DNA of 64,000 bases, taken from contig NMRA01000001.1 in the NCBI GenBank assembly GCA_002633005.1, forward strand, positions 1,151,755-1,215,754, written 5' to 3'. The position numbers and the translations under genes are program-made. Source of the stretch: Phoronis australis. Its lineage: Eukaryota > Phoronida > Phoronidae. Positions 23,781 to 37,500 of this stretch are shown one piece after another (the first letter of the stretch is position 1; every line of letters starts with the position of its first letter). The notes under the pieces were generated by a model, which saw only the letters and a list, made by a program, of their open reading frames with translations, did no database searches and had not been told where the DNA came from.

Positions 23781-25245
23781 CAATCCCGGAGATCCAGCCA
23801 TTAAGAGTAGCAGTGAACCAACACGGAGAGTACGAATGGGCCAAGGACCAGTACACTGACCTATAGCGAAGAGCTGCCTCAAGTACCTATAGCTGAGATC
23901 TAACCGTAGTGTGAAAATACGAAATTCTCGATGAACTAAAGCTAGTTGCTGGTCAGGTCAACTACATGTATGATTCACTTGAAACAGGCAGCTCGTACCG
24001 GCCGTCTGCGCTCGCTCTAAGGTCAAGATTCGCTTTGTTGTGATCCAGTTGCAGGAAAACTTTATTTTATTATGGTCATTCTTTGAAAGAGTTTTTTTTT
24101 TGAATAGGTGGGGCCCCGAAGTTCCTGGTATAGTGCCTTTGGGGCTGTTTCAAAATCCCTAGTTGAAACACGAGCGGTAGTTCAGTTTCTTGTGGCTGGA
24201 GAAAAGGATAGTGTGTACCAAAATGTACACACTTCCTAAATGCATGCAGTTCAAATTCAGTTCTTGTGGTTATCACTGAGAGTCTGCACCGCCTGCTGCA
24301 TGGTTACATCTTATTTTTAGCGTGGATACGTCAATCATGCGTATCAGGGAAAGCAATCAATTCAGTTTTGAAGAACAAAAATTAATTTACTTAATACTAC
24401 TGGAAACTAAAAACACCAAGGAACTCCGAAGACAACCTCTCCAAGCAATGAGTTTAATTTTACTTATTTAAGGATTTTTAAAAACGTTTGTGTGTACGAA
24501 TTTCATCAATGTCTTTGAGAGTTATTTTAGATATATAAAAATCGTCTAAGTGTACTTTACTATTTGGGGATCAGATTATAGAGTTTTTCCAACTTCAGGC
24601 TGCAATTAAATTCACTGAATTATTACCAATTCTTACAAGATTAGCTTCTAATTGTCAAAAATCATATATGACTCTATCGATATTCGTAGATTCATAAACA
24701 AGTAAATCAGAAACCAAAGAATTTGTTTATCAAACAGGAATATTATGAGCAATTTCCGCATGCATGCTAGCAGACTTTTGACTGGTAACCGGGGAATATG
24801 TATTTTCATAAGTACCTGTAGCGGTTCAAGATGTAAACTTGAATTCCTCTGGCAAAAAACGTTGAAATCTTTGTTTATGATTGCGAGAGTTCTTTGAGTA
24901 CCCCTTTCGACATGTACACGATCATTACAAATAGTAGCCTAGACAGCAGTGTTTTCCAGAAGTAACCATCGTCAAAAGAGATACTATTCTTGTGATACTA
25001 CGGGAAACAGTAACATTATTTTATAACTAATCATAGGAAATAGTCTTTTTGTGTAATTCACAAATAGTGGTCTTCACGTTCTTCAAAATTCCACCCTTTC
25101 GAGGGCGGCAATCCTACTGTATTTTTTCAAATTTTTGGTTGTTTGGGTCGAATGGCTCTGCTGTGCAAGAATTTTTTTTGATGAATTTGGTATCTCAACT
25201 TCCCTCGTGAATATGTGGCAGTGTCTGATATACATACAGGGGTTA

Positions 25246-25461
25246 GTGCGCTATTCTATATTATGGTAATGGCCATGGATTTAGAATGTCTATACATGTA
25301 GCACGCTATTCCATATTTATGGTCATGAACGTGTCTACCTATATACCGCTATTCTATATTGATGGTCATGACCATGGATTTAGAGTGTCTATATATTAAG
25401 TGCACTATTCTACATTATGGTCATGGCCACGGATTTAGATTGTCTATATTTATGTAGCGAG
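25246..25461 (+). repeat. Minisatellite, about 55 bp unit, near four copies
   Basis: Each unit contains CTATTCTATATT, ATGGTCATGGCCATGG and ATTTAGA(A/G)TGTCTATA. The units begin near 25251, 25307, 25350 and 25406; the second is shortened. It is non-coding. Confidence 0.85.
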
Positions 25462-26692
25462 CTACGACAATTAGTATAACCAAAAATAGGAACCAGAGCC
25501 TGTACTTCGTCTAACTAACAAGTGGGTGAGACGAACTCTTTATAGAATATTTTTTCTATTTAGATTTGATATGTTTTACACCTCGAAGCTTGTAATGCAT
25601 CAAGGCCAGTCAATGAATGTATATTGTGTTTATTGAAATACCTTTAGGCAATCATTAGTTTTAGCAGAATTATTAAAGTTAGACTTTTGGCAATATTGCG
25701 TAGCGTTTTAAGACACATGTTCATATTGACGTCATTCAGCATTTAATTCCAAAATTTAATGCGCTAACGCCACGGATATTCGTCAAGTTTGATATATGTA
25801 ACCCCCCTCTTGTTGCAAGTAACAACTAACTACACATGGTTTCTAGAACGTTCAAATGTTTCAATATACGTTTAGCAACTATAAGAGACGAAACGTGAAG
25901 TAATTACAGAAATTCATAAGCAGTAATAGAATGGCTGCAGGACGGGATTGAACTGGAACCCTCCGGCACAACACTTCGGAGCGGCAGGTGGCACCAGTGG
26001 ATTATTAATTAAAATGCGTTTGCCTGACTTACTTGAATGAATCTGTGTAATGTTTCTGATGCTAAAATGTTTAGTGCCGATCATCACGAATTGTGTCGTC
26101 TCTCCCTCCTCCCTACTCCCCTCCGGAGAGGGCTCCGTACGAGACAAATCTCCCTCCATCCTAGCTACATGTACGCCCCTCAGGATGTACACAGAAGTCC
26201 GTGCCCTGACTGTTGCATACTTCTTTATGCGTTATACATTGTTCCTTGCTAGTTCAAAGGCTTAGTTCTGCCCTTTATTTTTACCGTTAATCTTAATGAA
26301 CTTGTACGTAACAAAATAGACACTGTTTACTGTTCGTCTTCTTCACTGTCTTAATCAAATTTTCTAAACTTAGAATAAGTAATGCTTGTGTAAAAATCTT
26401 GCACCTCCATTTTGGTTGATATGAATTCTGATGAGACTGATCATCGTTCACATATCAGTCGGATCATCGTTTACAGCATTATTCTTCGGGTCGTTTTTGG
26501 TCTGTGACAAGAATTCGTATAAATTACTAGGGCTGATGAAAAAGCTTAGATCATATATTACACCATTCGTTAATATTAATTCTTATCAACATCTTATAAC
26601 ATGTCATACCATTTTTAGAAATAGTCGAATTTAATCTATTTTAAAGAATCATTTATAATAAATTTTATCAACCATAATTGATTGAGTACACC

Positions 26693-26790
26693 TGTCGTGC
26701 ACGCGCAGATATAGTGCCTGTGTACAATTGTGCAAGCGCAGATCAGTATAGTGCCTGTGTACACTTGTCCTGCACGGGAAGATATACATG
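26693..26790 (+). repeat. Short tandem repeat, about 48 bp unit, two and a half copies
   Basis: GCGCAGAT(ATAGT) followed by GCCTGTGTACA and TTGT(C/G)C repeats twice, with a third partial unit ending in ATATACATGTATATAG. It abuts the left end of the 0.7 kb repeat copy B. Confidence 0.75.
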
Positions 26791-27480
26791 TATATAGAGG
26801 GACAAAGGGACATTTTTCCTGAACTGCTCCACCGAAAGAGGGCACCGTCTGAAATGGGACACCTTAAAATGAAAGGCTAAACATCATTAAGCTTGGAAAA
26901 AAGTGACAGTTCATTTCACCGTCGTGTGGTCCCAAAACGATGCAGAGAGTGACCTCCTTCAACATAAAAGCACGATTTCACAACAAAACAGGAAAATAGA
27001 GGTAATCGATTCCAACATTGGGACCTCTCTCCGTGAGCGGCCCCGTAAGAATTTGTCAATAAAAACACAAAAAGGTGGCCACTTGAATGTCATCAATGGC
27101 CTCCTTCAAGGGCGGGGCTCCTAAATGTGAAAATATCTATATTTTCAAATATCAGGATATGCGCAGCAATTCGTGTTATCTGTCAGGTCATCAATTTTCT
27201 CAAGTGATATACAGTTTCAAGAAAAAAAATAAAGCGAAAGTTATCTCCGTTATCCCTTGTCTCTGGAAAAATATAGTTTTGCATTCGCAAAATTGACTTA
27301 TTGAATTTAAACATCCAGTAAATTAGTACGCTCTGCAAAAGATTCGCTTTACAAATTTTCTCGATTTTTCGAAAAATGTATGTGCATTTAGACGACATGT
27401 GCTGCAAAAGCGAAGACCCTAACGACAGTGAGGACAGGGTCCTCAAAAGGTAAGCCATGCACTGATGCTGATTTGTTAAA
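26785..27480 (+). repeat. 0.7 kb dispersed repeat, copy B
   Basis: This is the diverged inverse of 20110-20850. It begins TATAGAGGGACAAAGGGAC and contains TTAAGCTTGGAAAAAAGTG, AATTTGTCAATAAAAACAC, GAATGTCATCAATG, GTTATCTCCGTTATCCCTTG and CGAAGACCCTAACG. Short open frames here are by-products of the repeat. Confidence 0.75.
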
Positions 27481-27584
27481 TGTCCTTTTGAATTTTCTCT
27501 CCGTTTTTCGCAGTCTTTCTTTTCTCGACTGTCCCCGGCACCACGATTATGTCGGTTGCCACGGTTTAACCCATACGCCTGAAA

Positions 27585-27945
27585 ATTTAAATTGTGTTTG
27601 GTCATAAACTAGTCGCAGAATTTTAGATTTAATGGAAAGCACTTTTATGGACATTTGTTTATCATGTATAGAAGTATAAAACACATGATATTCATTTATT
27701 TCAAAACCACTACTGTAGTACTTGTTCAGTGTTTTTGCAGATTTTAGGCGATGCTCGTGCATTCTCAAGATGTTGTTCGTAAACATGTTGGCAGCATGGT
27801 CAAAATTCACAAAGTAGTTGGTCTTACCTGTGAAACCTCGTTTTTCGTCTAACATAACATTCTTTTTTATGGTAGAACCCCTTGCCAACACTGGTCCGAG
27901 ACGAGCTTGCAACACGACAATTAAGATACAATTAAATGTAACTAT
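27585..27945 (-). CDS. Hypothetical exon of an unrecognised protein
   Basis: An open stretch of about 115 residues follows an AG acceptor-like site (AAATTTAG, about 27945). It begins IVTFNCILIVVLQARLG, which is hydrophobic and signal-like, then RGFTGKTNYFVNFDHAAN and a run rich in K, Y and S. The composition is protein-like, but I recognise no family and no donor is convincing. It could be an exon of a minus-strand gene with the candidates near 28.8 and 29.6 kb, or chance. Confidence 0.25.
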
Positions 27946-28757
27946 TTTCCTAAATTTTCGTCACAATATGTACACACTANGGGTCCGGAGAGATACCAAT
28001 CTTGAACTTGTTCTAGTGATATCATGGTGAATCAGCGGAAATTGGAGCCATCAGAGGAACTCAGGAAAAAGTGGATATTCTGTCCAGTCGCATGTATTTG
28101 TATCTCGCCGTATCTTTCCTTTTTCCTGTTTTAAGTGACATATATTTAAAGGTCATACGAGTCTGGGATTATCATCATTACTCTTTCATTACACTGCTTG
28201 TGTATAACACGCAGGTCACACAGCTATACTACTTACTCGTAGTAGCTGTCATCGTGTTAGTTGAGATGAGTTGTGTCTGTAGTGTGCTGCAGCCTTGTCC
28301 AAAAACGTAATAACACGAATTTCGATACTCATAATGCAGCATAATACTTATCACAATACATCCCAGTTTCGCTCAAGTTCACTGAACTTTCATTAAATTA
28401 CGCCTTCTGGCTTCAGTTATGCATGGCATTGTTTTTTTTTTATAAGAACCTAACCGGGAACTTAAAGTTAATTTCAAGTTGTTAGCTTGGGGGTCTAATT
28501 ATTTCCAGCTTTTCTAGTTGTGTCAACCTTGTATTAAACCATAAGGCTACACTGATAGGTAATTAACGTGAACGAGGGTTTTCAAGTTTTTGCCCTTGGA
28601 TTCTATTTATTCAAAAATTACCACGTTTGCCTATCGCATTAAGTCACGGTATTAATCCATTATTGGAAAATTTCCCTGCCACAGGCCTCGTGACATAAAC
28701 ATTCAATATACATGAAATGCTTAATAGATGTTTTGCCAAAAACACGTATCCAGCCAC

Positions 28758-28851
28758 CTTATTTTTTACGTTCTCATCATTCTTATCGTCTGTATATAAA
28801 ACATCAAGGTAATCACCCGAAAAATCTGTCAAACATTTCTCTCTAAAGTTT
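28758..28851 (-). CDS. Weak candidate exon, unknown protein
   Basis: Between an AACTTTAG acceptor-like site and an AATAAG/GTGGCT donor-like site the frame reads KCLTDFSGDYLDVLYTDDKN and continues acidic to NVKNK. No family is recognised; the only support is splice-like borders and plausible composition. Confidence 0.2.
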
Positions 28852-29529
28852 TCATGAAAGATCAGTTTAAGAAAAAAAAAAATGACATTCTGACTCTGCT
28901 TCCCCAGTCAAGCATAGCTCGCAATACATTTGTTCTCTTGGAACATGACTTTCACGCCCGCCTTTTCAGTGTTTTGACTGTGGGCTGATATATTGTTAGA
29001 ACAATTCTGTAGTTTTTGATTTTTTTTTCTGTCAGATAGCCTTCGAAACATCAATATCAGTATATATAGTGACTCCTTTTTATCATTTCTATAAAACACA
29101 AGTTCATCATGATCACTGTGATTATCGAAAAAATCCTGTCAGACGGCATGAGAATTACTGGGCGCATTCGGGAACCTCGTCAGAAGCTCATTTGTCTAAA
29201 ATCATCTGCAGTGGATTCTCTATACATGTACGTCATGAAACTCCAGTGAAACATGTTAAACCTTTAAAAGCCAACAATCCAATCCATTTTCTGCCAATTT
29301 TTTTATTGTTGACTGTACATATATGCTACTGAGTGTATACCTCTTGCTGTCACTGACTACCGTTACTGATCATTAAGCCATTATTTTAAATTTTATTCTT
29401 TCCATTCTTTGAAATCGTTGGTTTCCAATTTTTCTTACACCAACTGATGGGGTGCTCTCTTAGACCAAATCGAAAAATTTTGTTTTGTTCCATTTCAATA
29501 TTGTCGTTTACTTAAATCCACCTCCAGAC

Positions 29530-29650
29530 TATGGCTTCACTGGCACATAATGAAATTGGCAGAATCAGGATATTTTTGTCCGGTTGCGGCGTCAACACTT
29601 TGAGGTCCAGGTTTCTCCGGCGAAACTGTACAGACAATTCATTGCTTTCA
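29530..29650 (-). CDS. Weak candidate exon, unknown protein
   Basis: An open minus-strand frame reads QFRRRNLDLKVLTPQPDKN, then ILILPISLCASEAIVWR, and ends at a TGGAG/GTGGAT donor-like site. It resembles folded-protein sequence, but no domain is recognised and no neighbouring exon joins it convincingly. Confidence 0.22.
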
Positions 29651-30214
29651 AAGCTTATAGCGAGCAAGTTTTTTTTTCGCCGAATAGCGAACCATAAGCG
29701 ACAACCGAGAGTCAAGAAGACAGTCTCTGGAAACTATTTCACTGTTATTTCATAGAACCACTTGAGTCATGTTTTGCCACTGCCTGAGCTAGCTCCATGT
29801 CAAAAACGCCACCTTTCCGAAACACCTTGACCATGGTACGTTTATACCTACGTTTATTTGCGTGGCAGTACAATATCCTAACTTATTATTAAAAGTTGCT
29901 AACCTATCGGGTATGCGCAAATAAACCAGGGGCTCAAAAGTCAAATCAGTGAAAACTGACCTGGATGGACTAAGGCAAGATCAACTTATGTGTCCCTGAA
30001 CACTGTGATGTGGAACGTTTCACGCGGGCTTTTAGTGACGTGGTCGGCAGAGGCAGACCACTTTCCCTTGGCAGAAAGCATACATTATCATGGGAACCAC
30101 GAAGTGGCGCAGATAAATGTCCCGGTGAAGTAATCTTGAGCTACTGAGCTATTTATGCAATAGTGACTTAGTTGTATGCTAGTTATTAGGTTCGCTGATG
30201 GGGGTTTTCAACTC

Positions 30215-30281
30215 CTCGCTGGTTTCCTGCGTGCCGCTAGGTGGGGCGGTAGCTGGGCTAAGCACGCAGGGAACCAGCGAG
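30215..30281 (+). other. Stable 20 bp stem-loop, possible small-RNA hairpin
   Basis: CTCGCTGGTTTCCTGCGTGC (30215-30234) pairs with GCACGCAGGGAACCAGCGAG (30262-30281), with a 27-nt loop. The single mismatch would be a G-U pair in RNA. The size suits a miRNA precursor, but a 20 bp stem is short for one. It could also be a decayed inverted-repeat element. Confidence 0.4.
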
Positions 30282-30659
30282 TTTCAAGTCTTGTTTGGGA
30301 CATGCCAAATTTGTCTGTTGCGATGTAACAACATGACGTGAAGTCATCATGTTTATTCCTAAAGCTACAGAATTAATCAACTGGTATAGCTTTAATTAGT
30401 TTTTGCCCAAAATAACAGAATCATTATGATACAGGGGCTTTGGATTAGTTGACCTGTGATGTATGGCAATTACTTCCCCTGTGCTATGTTTTGACAACTA
30501 GGCTGTGTACCACAGACTCAAAATGCAGGCGACAGAAATTACTACGATCACGTGGTTATTTCGCAATGCATGGTAATATCTCGCAAATATTTGCGTGAGT
30601 TAACAAATTTGGCAATTTCTGGCGCCTGCGCACCCTTGATAATTAGGCGGAAGTTTTGA

Positions 30660-30767
30660 AGTGTCTCATGGAAGCTTCCTCGTCTTAGTTGACTTCATCG
30701 TTCTGTACACGAGGACCTCAGACTGACAGACGTCGCTCATCATATGGTCGTAGATGAGAAGTGAAAG
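30660..30767 (+). promoter_or_regulatory. Possible first, untranslated exon and start region of the ankyrin gene
   Basis: A good donor (GTGAAAG/GTAAGC) ends at 30767. Joined to the first coding exon at 34507, the reading frame has an in-frame TGA just before AAG-GTT-TAC-ATG. That fits a 5' untranslated exon with translation starting at 34513. There is no transcript support and no TATA box; the start of the exon is unknown. Confidence 0.3.
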
Positions 30768-33700
30768 GTAAGCATTTGGCCGCTAGCATGTTTTGATAAT
30801 GATTTAATTGTTTTTATTCATCTGTGTGAATGTGTAGTAACGTGGAGATTGTGGTCACTTGAACTTGAAGAAGAAAACTTACAAATCTGCAAATCATAAG
30901 AAAGATTAGAAAGTTAACATAAGACGCTACAGGCACAGGAAGCTCAGAAAGGTGAAGTACGAATGTTGTTGATTAGAATTACATTCTCGTCCTCCCTGAA
31001 GGGCGTGGGACCCACCCGTCATTCGCCAAATACGAAAAACATCCCAAAAATTTAACAAGATCCCTCTACCCAAAAAACCCATAATGCCTATAATGGCATA
31101 AGGAGACCAAGAGTGCTGGTATACTATTGACAAGGAAGGACAATTCAGCTAGAGGCTGAGAATTCAGAAGTGCCATAAAATATTAAAATGCATGGCAGCA
31201 CACCCTAAACACATGTGGAAGCAAATCATAAACAGAGAACTATTGTGTATTAGGGTGAAAGGCTAAGTCAGGAAAGAAACACAATAACGCTGAAGTAAAA
31301 CTAAACCACTTGAAGTGAACGCCTTGACCCGGCTAAACATTGGAGAGCCAAAACAGTGGCACCAACTGGTCGCCTGACAACTGTCCTACATAACAAGAAC
31401 CTAACAGGATCCCAACCCTCCCCTCCCCATGGGACAGTTAAAAGTGACCTAGCTAGTGGTAAAACTACTTGCTAGGGACTAAAGACTAGTCACTACATAT
31501 GGTATAGGACGCGTCTGTTTCTAGCGTTCTACATGAACTTTGACATTCCATGATACATAGCTGCTACCCTCATAGCCATGCATGCATTAGAATATATTTT
31601 CACATTCTTCAGGTGGAGGCTGACAGATTTTTTCTTACCCAAATACTTCTTTAACAAACCTACCAATGGATAGATCACAGAGAACTGTGACTTGCCCTCA
31701 CTAAACGTATTGGCAACTTAGGCAGACATGACAGTTCCAAACCCAAGTTAACCACACCAGGGATATAATAATAAATTGGGGACTCAGTAGCAGGGAGAAA
31801 GTATTAAATGGGAGAATTAATTGGCATTTATAACCAACCAGGTAAAAGTTTTCAAGTGAAGTGGTTGTCCATTCCCAGAAAAAAATATAATGCTGACTTC
31901 GCCAAATGTTGTATTGCTACAGATTCACTGAGATAGGCTTCTAAGAGTACTCATCAGTTAAAACAGCAACTTTTTTTAAGCTTGAATAAAACCCAATCTA
32001 AGTACCCATTCCTGATGGCCAGATTGCAAGCTGAAAGGCTACCAGCACCCTGCCACCAGCAGTAAACAAACATCCAGGGAACCATAAAACTGACAAACCA
32101 CTAGATGTCACTGGAAGGTCAAGTACGAATGATGTTGACGATTGCGACAATATGATGGAAGATGCGGAGCTTTATTATGATTTACGTGCAAACTAGTGAA
32201 AATAATTCTCTCGGACAATACTGCTACGCGTGAACTTGGAATTCCGTTGAATCTCAAAATTATGTTTGTGTGAACTAGGAATTAAACATTCGTTAAAGTA
32301 ATCATGTGATACACTTGATCCCCTTCTGCGGATACACCTCCTGCCTATAAATCTTGGCAACACTCTGTGTTTCCTGTAATTTGCCATTAGTAACACTATC
32401 CTGTGTCCTGGAATTTGTCTGCTGGGATGCTTTCATTGTGTTCTGAATCCACCACCACCAGGCTAGCACCGTCAGCAAAGTGTACCTTCTGAGCTAATTT
32501 CTTCATGAAAAATTATGTTGAGATCACATTTCCTATACAAATACTATTTAGATTAGCCAAAAACGAAGTTATTGGATATGGTTGTCAGCAGAATATAATT
32601 CCTTCAGAAAGGAGCCTTAAGAATAATCTCCAAGTCACACTATTTTGCCCATACCAATCCAATATGCAAATAATTGATAATACCTTTGCTTGAGGACTGT
32701 CTCAATATATCCTGCTTGAAAATATATTACAGATTTACTCAAACAACTTCCGCATCACGTTTAACTAAATTTAATTTCCTTCCACAACCAAAACAACAAC
32801 TAATTATAGTAATTTCTGTCTTGTTTTTCTATTTCTTGTCTTATGATGTATTCTGCTGAGGATTGTGCAGTGGTCTTCAATGAAGCAGCTTTTACCTTCA
32901 AAGATTTCCAGCTTGTGTATTCAACTGTTTTGTTATTGTATTTCACATATTGTTTCTCTCAGGTTTGTTGACTAGTATTTCAATCGGGAGGATGTGTTCG
33001 CCTCCACATTCATAATTGGCATACGAATTGTAACACTGTATAAAAAAGGCTAGAAGTGTTTAACAGTGGACTAGATTGATATATGTACTTAGAAACTGAC
33101 TGTCATCTGAAGTTCAAACTAAACAAGAGAAGTGCTGAGGTTTACACATGAACAGTGTATCTTAAAGTCAGTGGACATAAAACACATTCTGTTCTCTGAA
33201 ACAACTTTCTTCAAAGGCATATTATTTAGACTTTTCCAAAACAATATTTTGCCTTCTTGACATAAGTCAGAAGTGGTTCAAAGCAATAACAAACTGTCCG
33301 TTTATCCGAGTCCAGAGATCGTTTCTAAGCTGAGTAAAAATAAAATGAGACCATTGGTCTATTTAATCAAAACAATTAGTTACAGAAAGCACAAGTTTAA
33401 TGCCATTTTAAGATAAAAAAATTTTGTGCTGGCAAGACATAAGTTTGACTAAGGAGGGAGGCCATGACTGGCATGTTATCCTGCTGAACAGAAATGTTTT
33501 CTCGCTGAACAGACAATGATAAGACTTGTTGTTTAAAAACTAGGAAACCTGATGCGTGACTAAGAAAAGTGTGGCTGAATTTTTCATAAGAAGAATGCTA
33601 AATTCAGTTTGTTTGATTTCCAGCAAAACTTGTCGTGCCAACTGAGGTATTGAACCATTTGTGCTCCGCTGAGCCTAAACGTTAGTCCATCTGAACTTAG

Positions 33701-34506
33701 GGTTACTTATCACTGTGTCTCCAAGCAAGTCCTTTGGTTCCAGCTAGGGTGTCTTTCCCTACAGCCGTTGATTAAACTCACCCACAGGGTTAGTCTACAC
33801 ACCTTTTATTAGTAATATTTCCATCAATTCTTAGCGCCTTATAAGCACGCTGCTGGCACCCCAAGACCACAGTGAGTCTCCATTGCGATTTAATGCTCAT
33901 AAAAGTGTTATATTTCATAAAGGTGTGTAATTGAGTTAAAGTGATTTAAGACAATGGAGTTAATGGGCCATGCCTGGAAACCAATTGAAAATAAATTCAT
34001 AAAATTACCGAGAAATAAATGCTAATAGGGCATAAGATGCAATTAAGCTTTTCATTTGCGCTGATTTTTCCTTTGTGTTCCTTCCCTGTGTAACAATGTC
34101 ACTTTAAATAGGATTTTTGTGTCCATGAGTCTGGGATGAAGCTATGTAAAACATGGGAACGGGTAGCAGTCGTTTGAGTTTACAGGCGAAATTTAGAGCC
34201 CTCAGCCCCTTTATATTGGGCCCTAATCTTCATGTACGTATAACTTTTAAGTTAAAGTACTCCACAGTGAAAAAAATGTCACTTTTTCATGGTGTTTTCT
34301 CTCTGATGGCTGTTTAACATTCTACAACTCTGACTGGTGTAGCAGGACTGGTCCAATGATTTGTTTACCTATCATTGAGCCGTACATGATAGATGCAGTT
34401 GTGGCTGAATAAATATTTGGACAAGGTAAGTTTAATAGTTACTCACTTATAGAAGCACTGTGTTTTGTCGTCAACGGTTAGACTGTGATCGATCTCTTCT
34501 TAATAG
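30768..34506 (+). other. Probable first intron of the ankyrin gene
   Basis: AT-rich non-coding sequence between the candidate untranslated exon and the first coding exon. No repeats with clear borders or exons were seen. Confidence 0.4.
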
Positions 34507-34512
34507 GTTTAC

Positions 34513-37500
34513 ATGACATCCATGGAGGTGGACCAAGGAGCAACTCCGCTGATGTCCGCTTGTCATGCGGGACAACTACACGTGGTAAAGAAACTGTTGC
34601 CAAAATGTGTAAGTACTAGTTGTAAACAGTGTTTTTTTCTGATCCATTTACACCACTTTCTAATATAGAATGTTAACCTAGAGTTACCAGTTTTGATGGT
34701 TTGTGTCTTAGAAAGACTCTTTAGAAAGTGCTAACAAACTACTCGCACTAACCTGTGGTTACAATTTTATCAGAAAATTACTAGTAGTGTCAGATGAAAT
34801 TACACAAAATGTTTCACATACAATTCGGGCTGACTAGTCCGTCTCATAAAGCTCAAGTGTTTGGCCAAAGCATCAAGTACACAAATGAAGTGACAATAAT
34901 TTGGGGATATAAGATTAATATTCATTAGGTTATGCAAACTCAGGCTTGCGCTTGGCTTTGTTTGTAACAATGAAAAAAATGAAGAATTGGATGGTATGGT
35001 AGAATCACTGATACAGCTTTGGGTCTGCACTGAGGGTCTGCATGATAGTGTCTATGCTGAATATACATTAAACAGTTCATTTCTTTCATATTATTTGTAT
35101 AGAAACTGCTGTAACTATATTCTTACTTTTCTTTTCTGTGTTCTGAGAGATAACATTTTCGCAGTTAAGCAAATTTTTGCTTCAAAGGGTCTATTCCGCA
35201 ATATTTGTCCTATCTGTTATAAGGAAAAATATGAAATGTCCATATGATTTGTTGTTCTAATCATCCCAATCTATCTTTTTTGTTCCATCTTGAGGGAGAT
35301 AGGACAGAGTCTCTTTGTCAGTAGAGTTCAGTGGAAATGAGGTCCGCAGTAGTTTTGTGCTTAACAGGGAACTACGGAGTCACCTAGAAACTTATCAGAC
35401 AGCCTAATGTGTTCACACTCATAGAAATCTTTTGGTTCTGTCAATTGAATGCAGGCTTAACTTAGTATGCAGCGTAGTTGCTGTATGAAAATGATTTTTC
35501 TTTCCTCACAGCCTTTTGTGTTTTTGTTTTGGCGTAATATAAAAAAATATTATTACCCATTCACAAAGTTCCTGAAACGCAAATATTTTTGCTGGCACTT
35601 TTGCCAACTGACAGCAAAACGCTATTAAAGTCAGCTGTTGCAAGGGTTACTTGATGTGATGGTGATTTGAATTACCTGCCTCGAAATTGCTGACATTTTT
35701 GCCAGTACTTTTACTGGCAAACGGCTAACATCTAAGGATACTTATGCATAGGGGAAGGAGGCCTCTTTTGTTATTGCCTTAATCAGCTTATTGATGAGAG
35801 TGATTGTGTTTTAACACTCTTTGTTTTAAGACCGAAGATACAAAATAACTACTGTACTCATGGCAGCAATTACCCATTCGCGAACAGCTCTGGCTGAAAC
35901 ACTGACATTTTTGATACTGGAAAACTGCTGGACAGGTGTTTTTCACTTCTCATATGAATCCAGTGAAATCTCTCCCATAGACAAGTGATTTTCATTTGGG
36001 TGTTAGTCCTCTCAAGTATCTTTTCTGGTGGGTATCTGTCATTCTTTGGCAATAATTCGTAATTTGTCTAAGTTGAGTGTTACGCTCTGTGAGGACCAAG
36101 AGAAAAAAGCCGATACAGTAATTCCCCATTTATTTCACACAATGATAATTGCCACAGTTGCAATTTTCCATTTTTCTAAAGCTGGTTATTTTACTACAAG
36201 TAACGGAAAATTTACAAAATTGTTTTGACATAGACTACTCAGTACAAACCATGTTAGTTATAGAAAAAAATAGTCAAATTTCTTTATTTTTGTAGAGAAA
36301 TTAGGCAAAATAGAGTCAGCCATATTGTGTGCTAAGTATGTGAAGAGCTGTCATAGTTATGGCATTGCTTTGGTTTATCATTTCCTTGCTTGGTATTCAG
36401 GTTTAGGGCTCATTTTCTCCAATCATGTATGTTGTACATGTCCGATGATCTTGATTTTGAATGTGCATCAACACCAGTCAGTGAAAGTTCATAAAATTAT
36501 TTTTCTTCATCTGGTATCAAATCGAGTACACATTTTCATGGTTGCTATGGTGTTTCATTCCAGATTTTGAATTTGCTGCGGCGCCCCCTTACGTGGAACC
36601 AAATCTGTCACGTCTCCCCAATGTCAGCATTACTCGATTTGTGGCCTACCTTTCTGTTTTTGTGATTCTCGAAGTTTTGGAATGAATTCACGTCTATACA
36701 CACAGCATTATTACACTTAGTAGCTAACTGTAAAAGCGTACTGCAGAGTGGATCAATACAGTGTGGTAATTGAGATCGACTGTCATGGTTGAAAACAACC
36801 CTTTGTTTACAAGGTCTTTTTTGACATTGGTATTGATTAAGTACTCTGCTGTGTTTTCAATGGAGGTATTATTTTGTGTCATAAGTTGCAAAACAATGCA
36901 GAAATTTTGTATGTGCCATAAGTTTTTTACAGTGAGTTACTTTGGGTGTTACCAATAAACATGTCAGTTCTAAGTGTGTTAAGCTTCTAATCAGAAATTT
37001 TGTATCTGATCAGATAAACTCTTAAAGAACTAGATAACCCGTTATCGTACCAGTCATTGGCTTCTGATAAACCAAATTGATCAGATGCTAATGAACTGTT
37101 TGTCTTTCATGTTTGCTTTAACTAAGATACCAATCACAGGTATTTCCTTAATGCTAACTAAAGGGAATAGTCCCTAGTCAACTTCCCCAACAGTTATTTT
37201 CCTTATGACGCTGTTTACTTCAATGTGTAAAGTGATTTCCTGCTTTCTGATTTTTGTCACCATGCCATGTTTTAAATACATGGAGCTGTTGCAACTGAAA
37301 TCGTTGATAGCCCCATTAAGTATATTGAATTATTTGAGTGTACAAGAAAATGAGCTCTATTATTTTGATTATTAATTGTTAATCTAAGTGGATCAGTTTA
37401 AAGATTCAACAAAAAAAAACATTCACCACTTTTGTCAAAACCTATCTTTTGATTAAGAGCCTGCTTATCTTCTCTTCTCTGCTTGTTTTGAAAGAGCATT

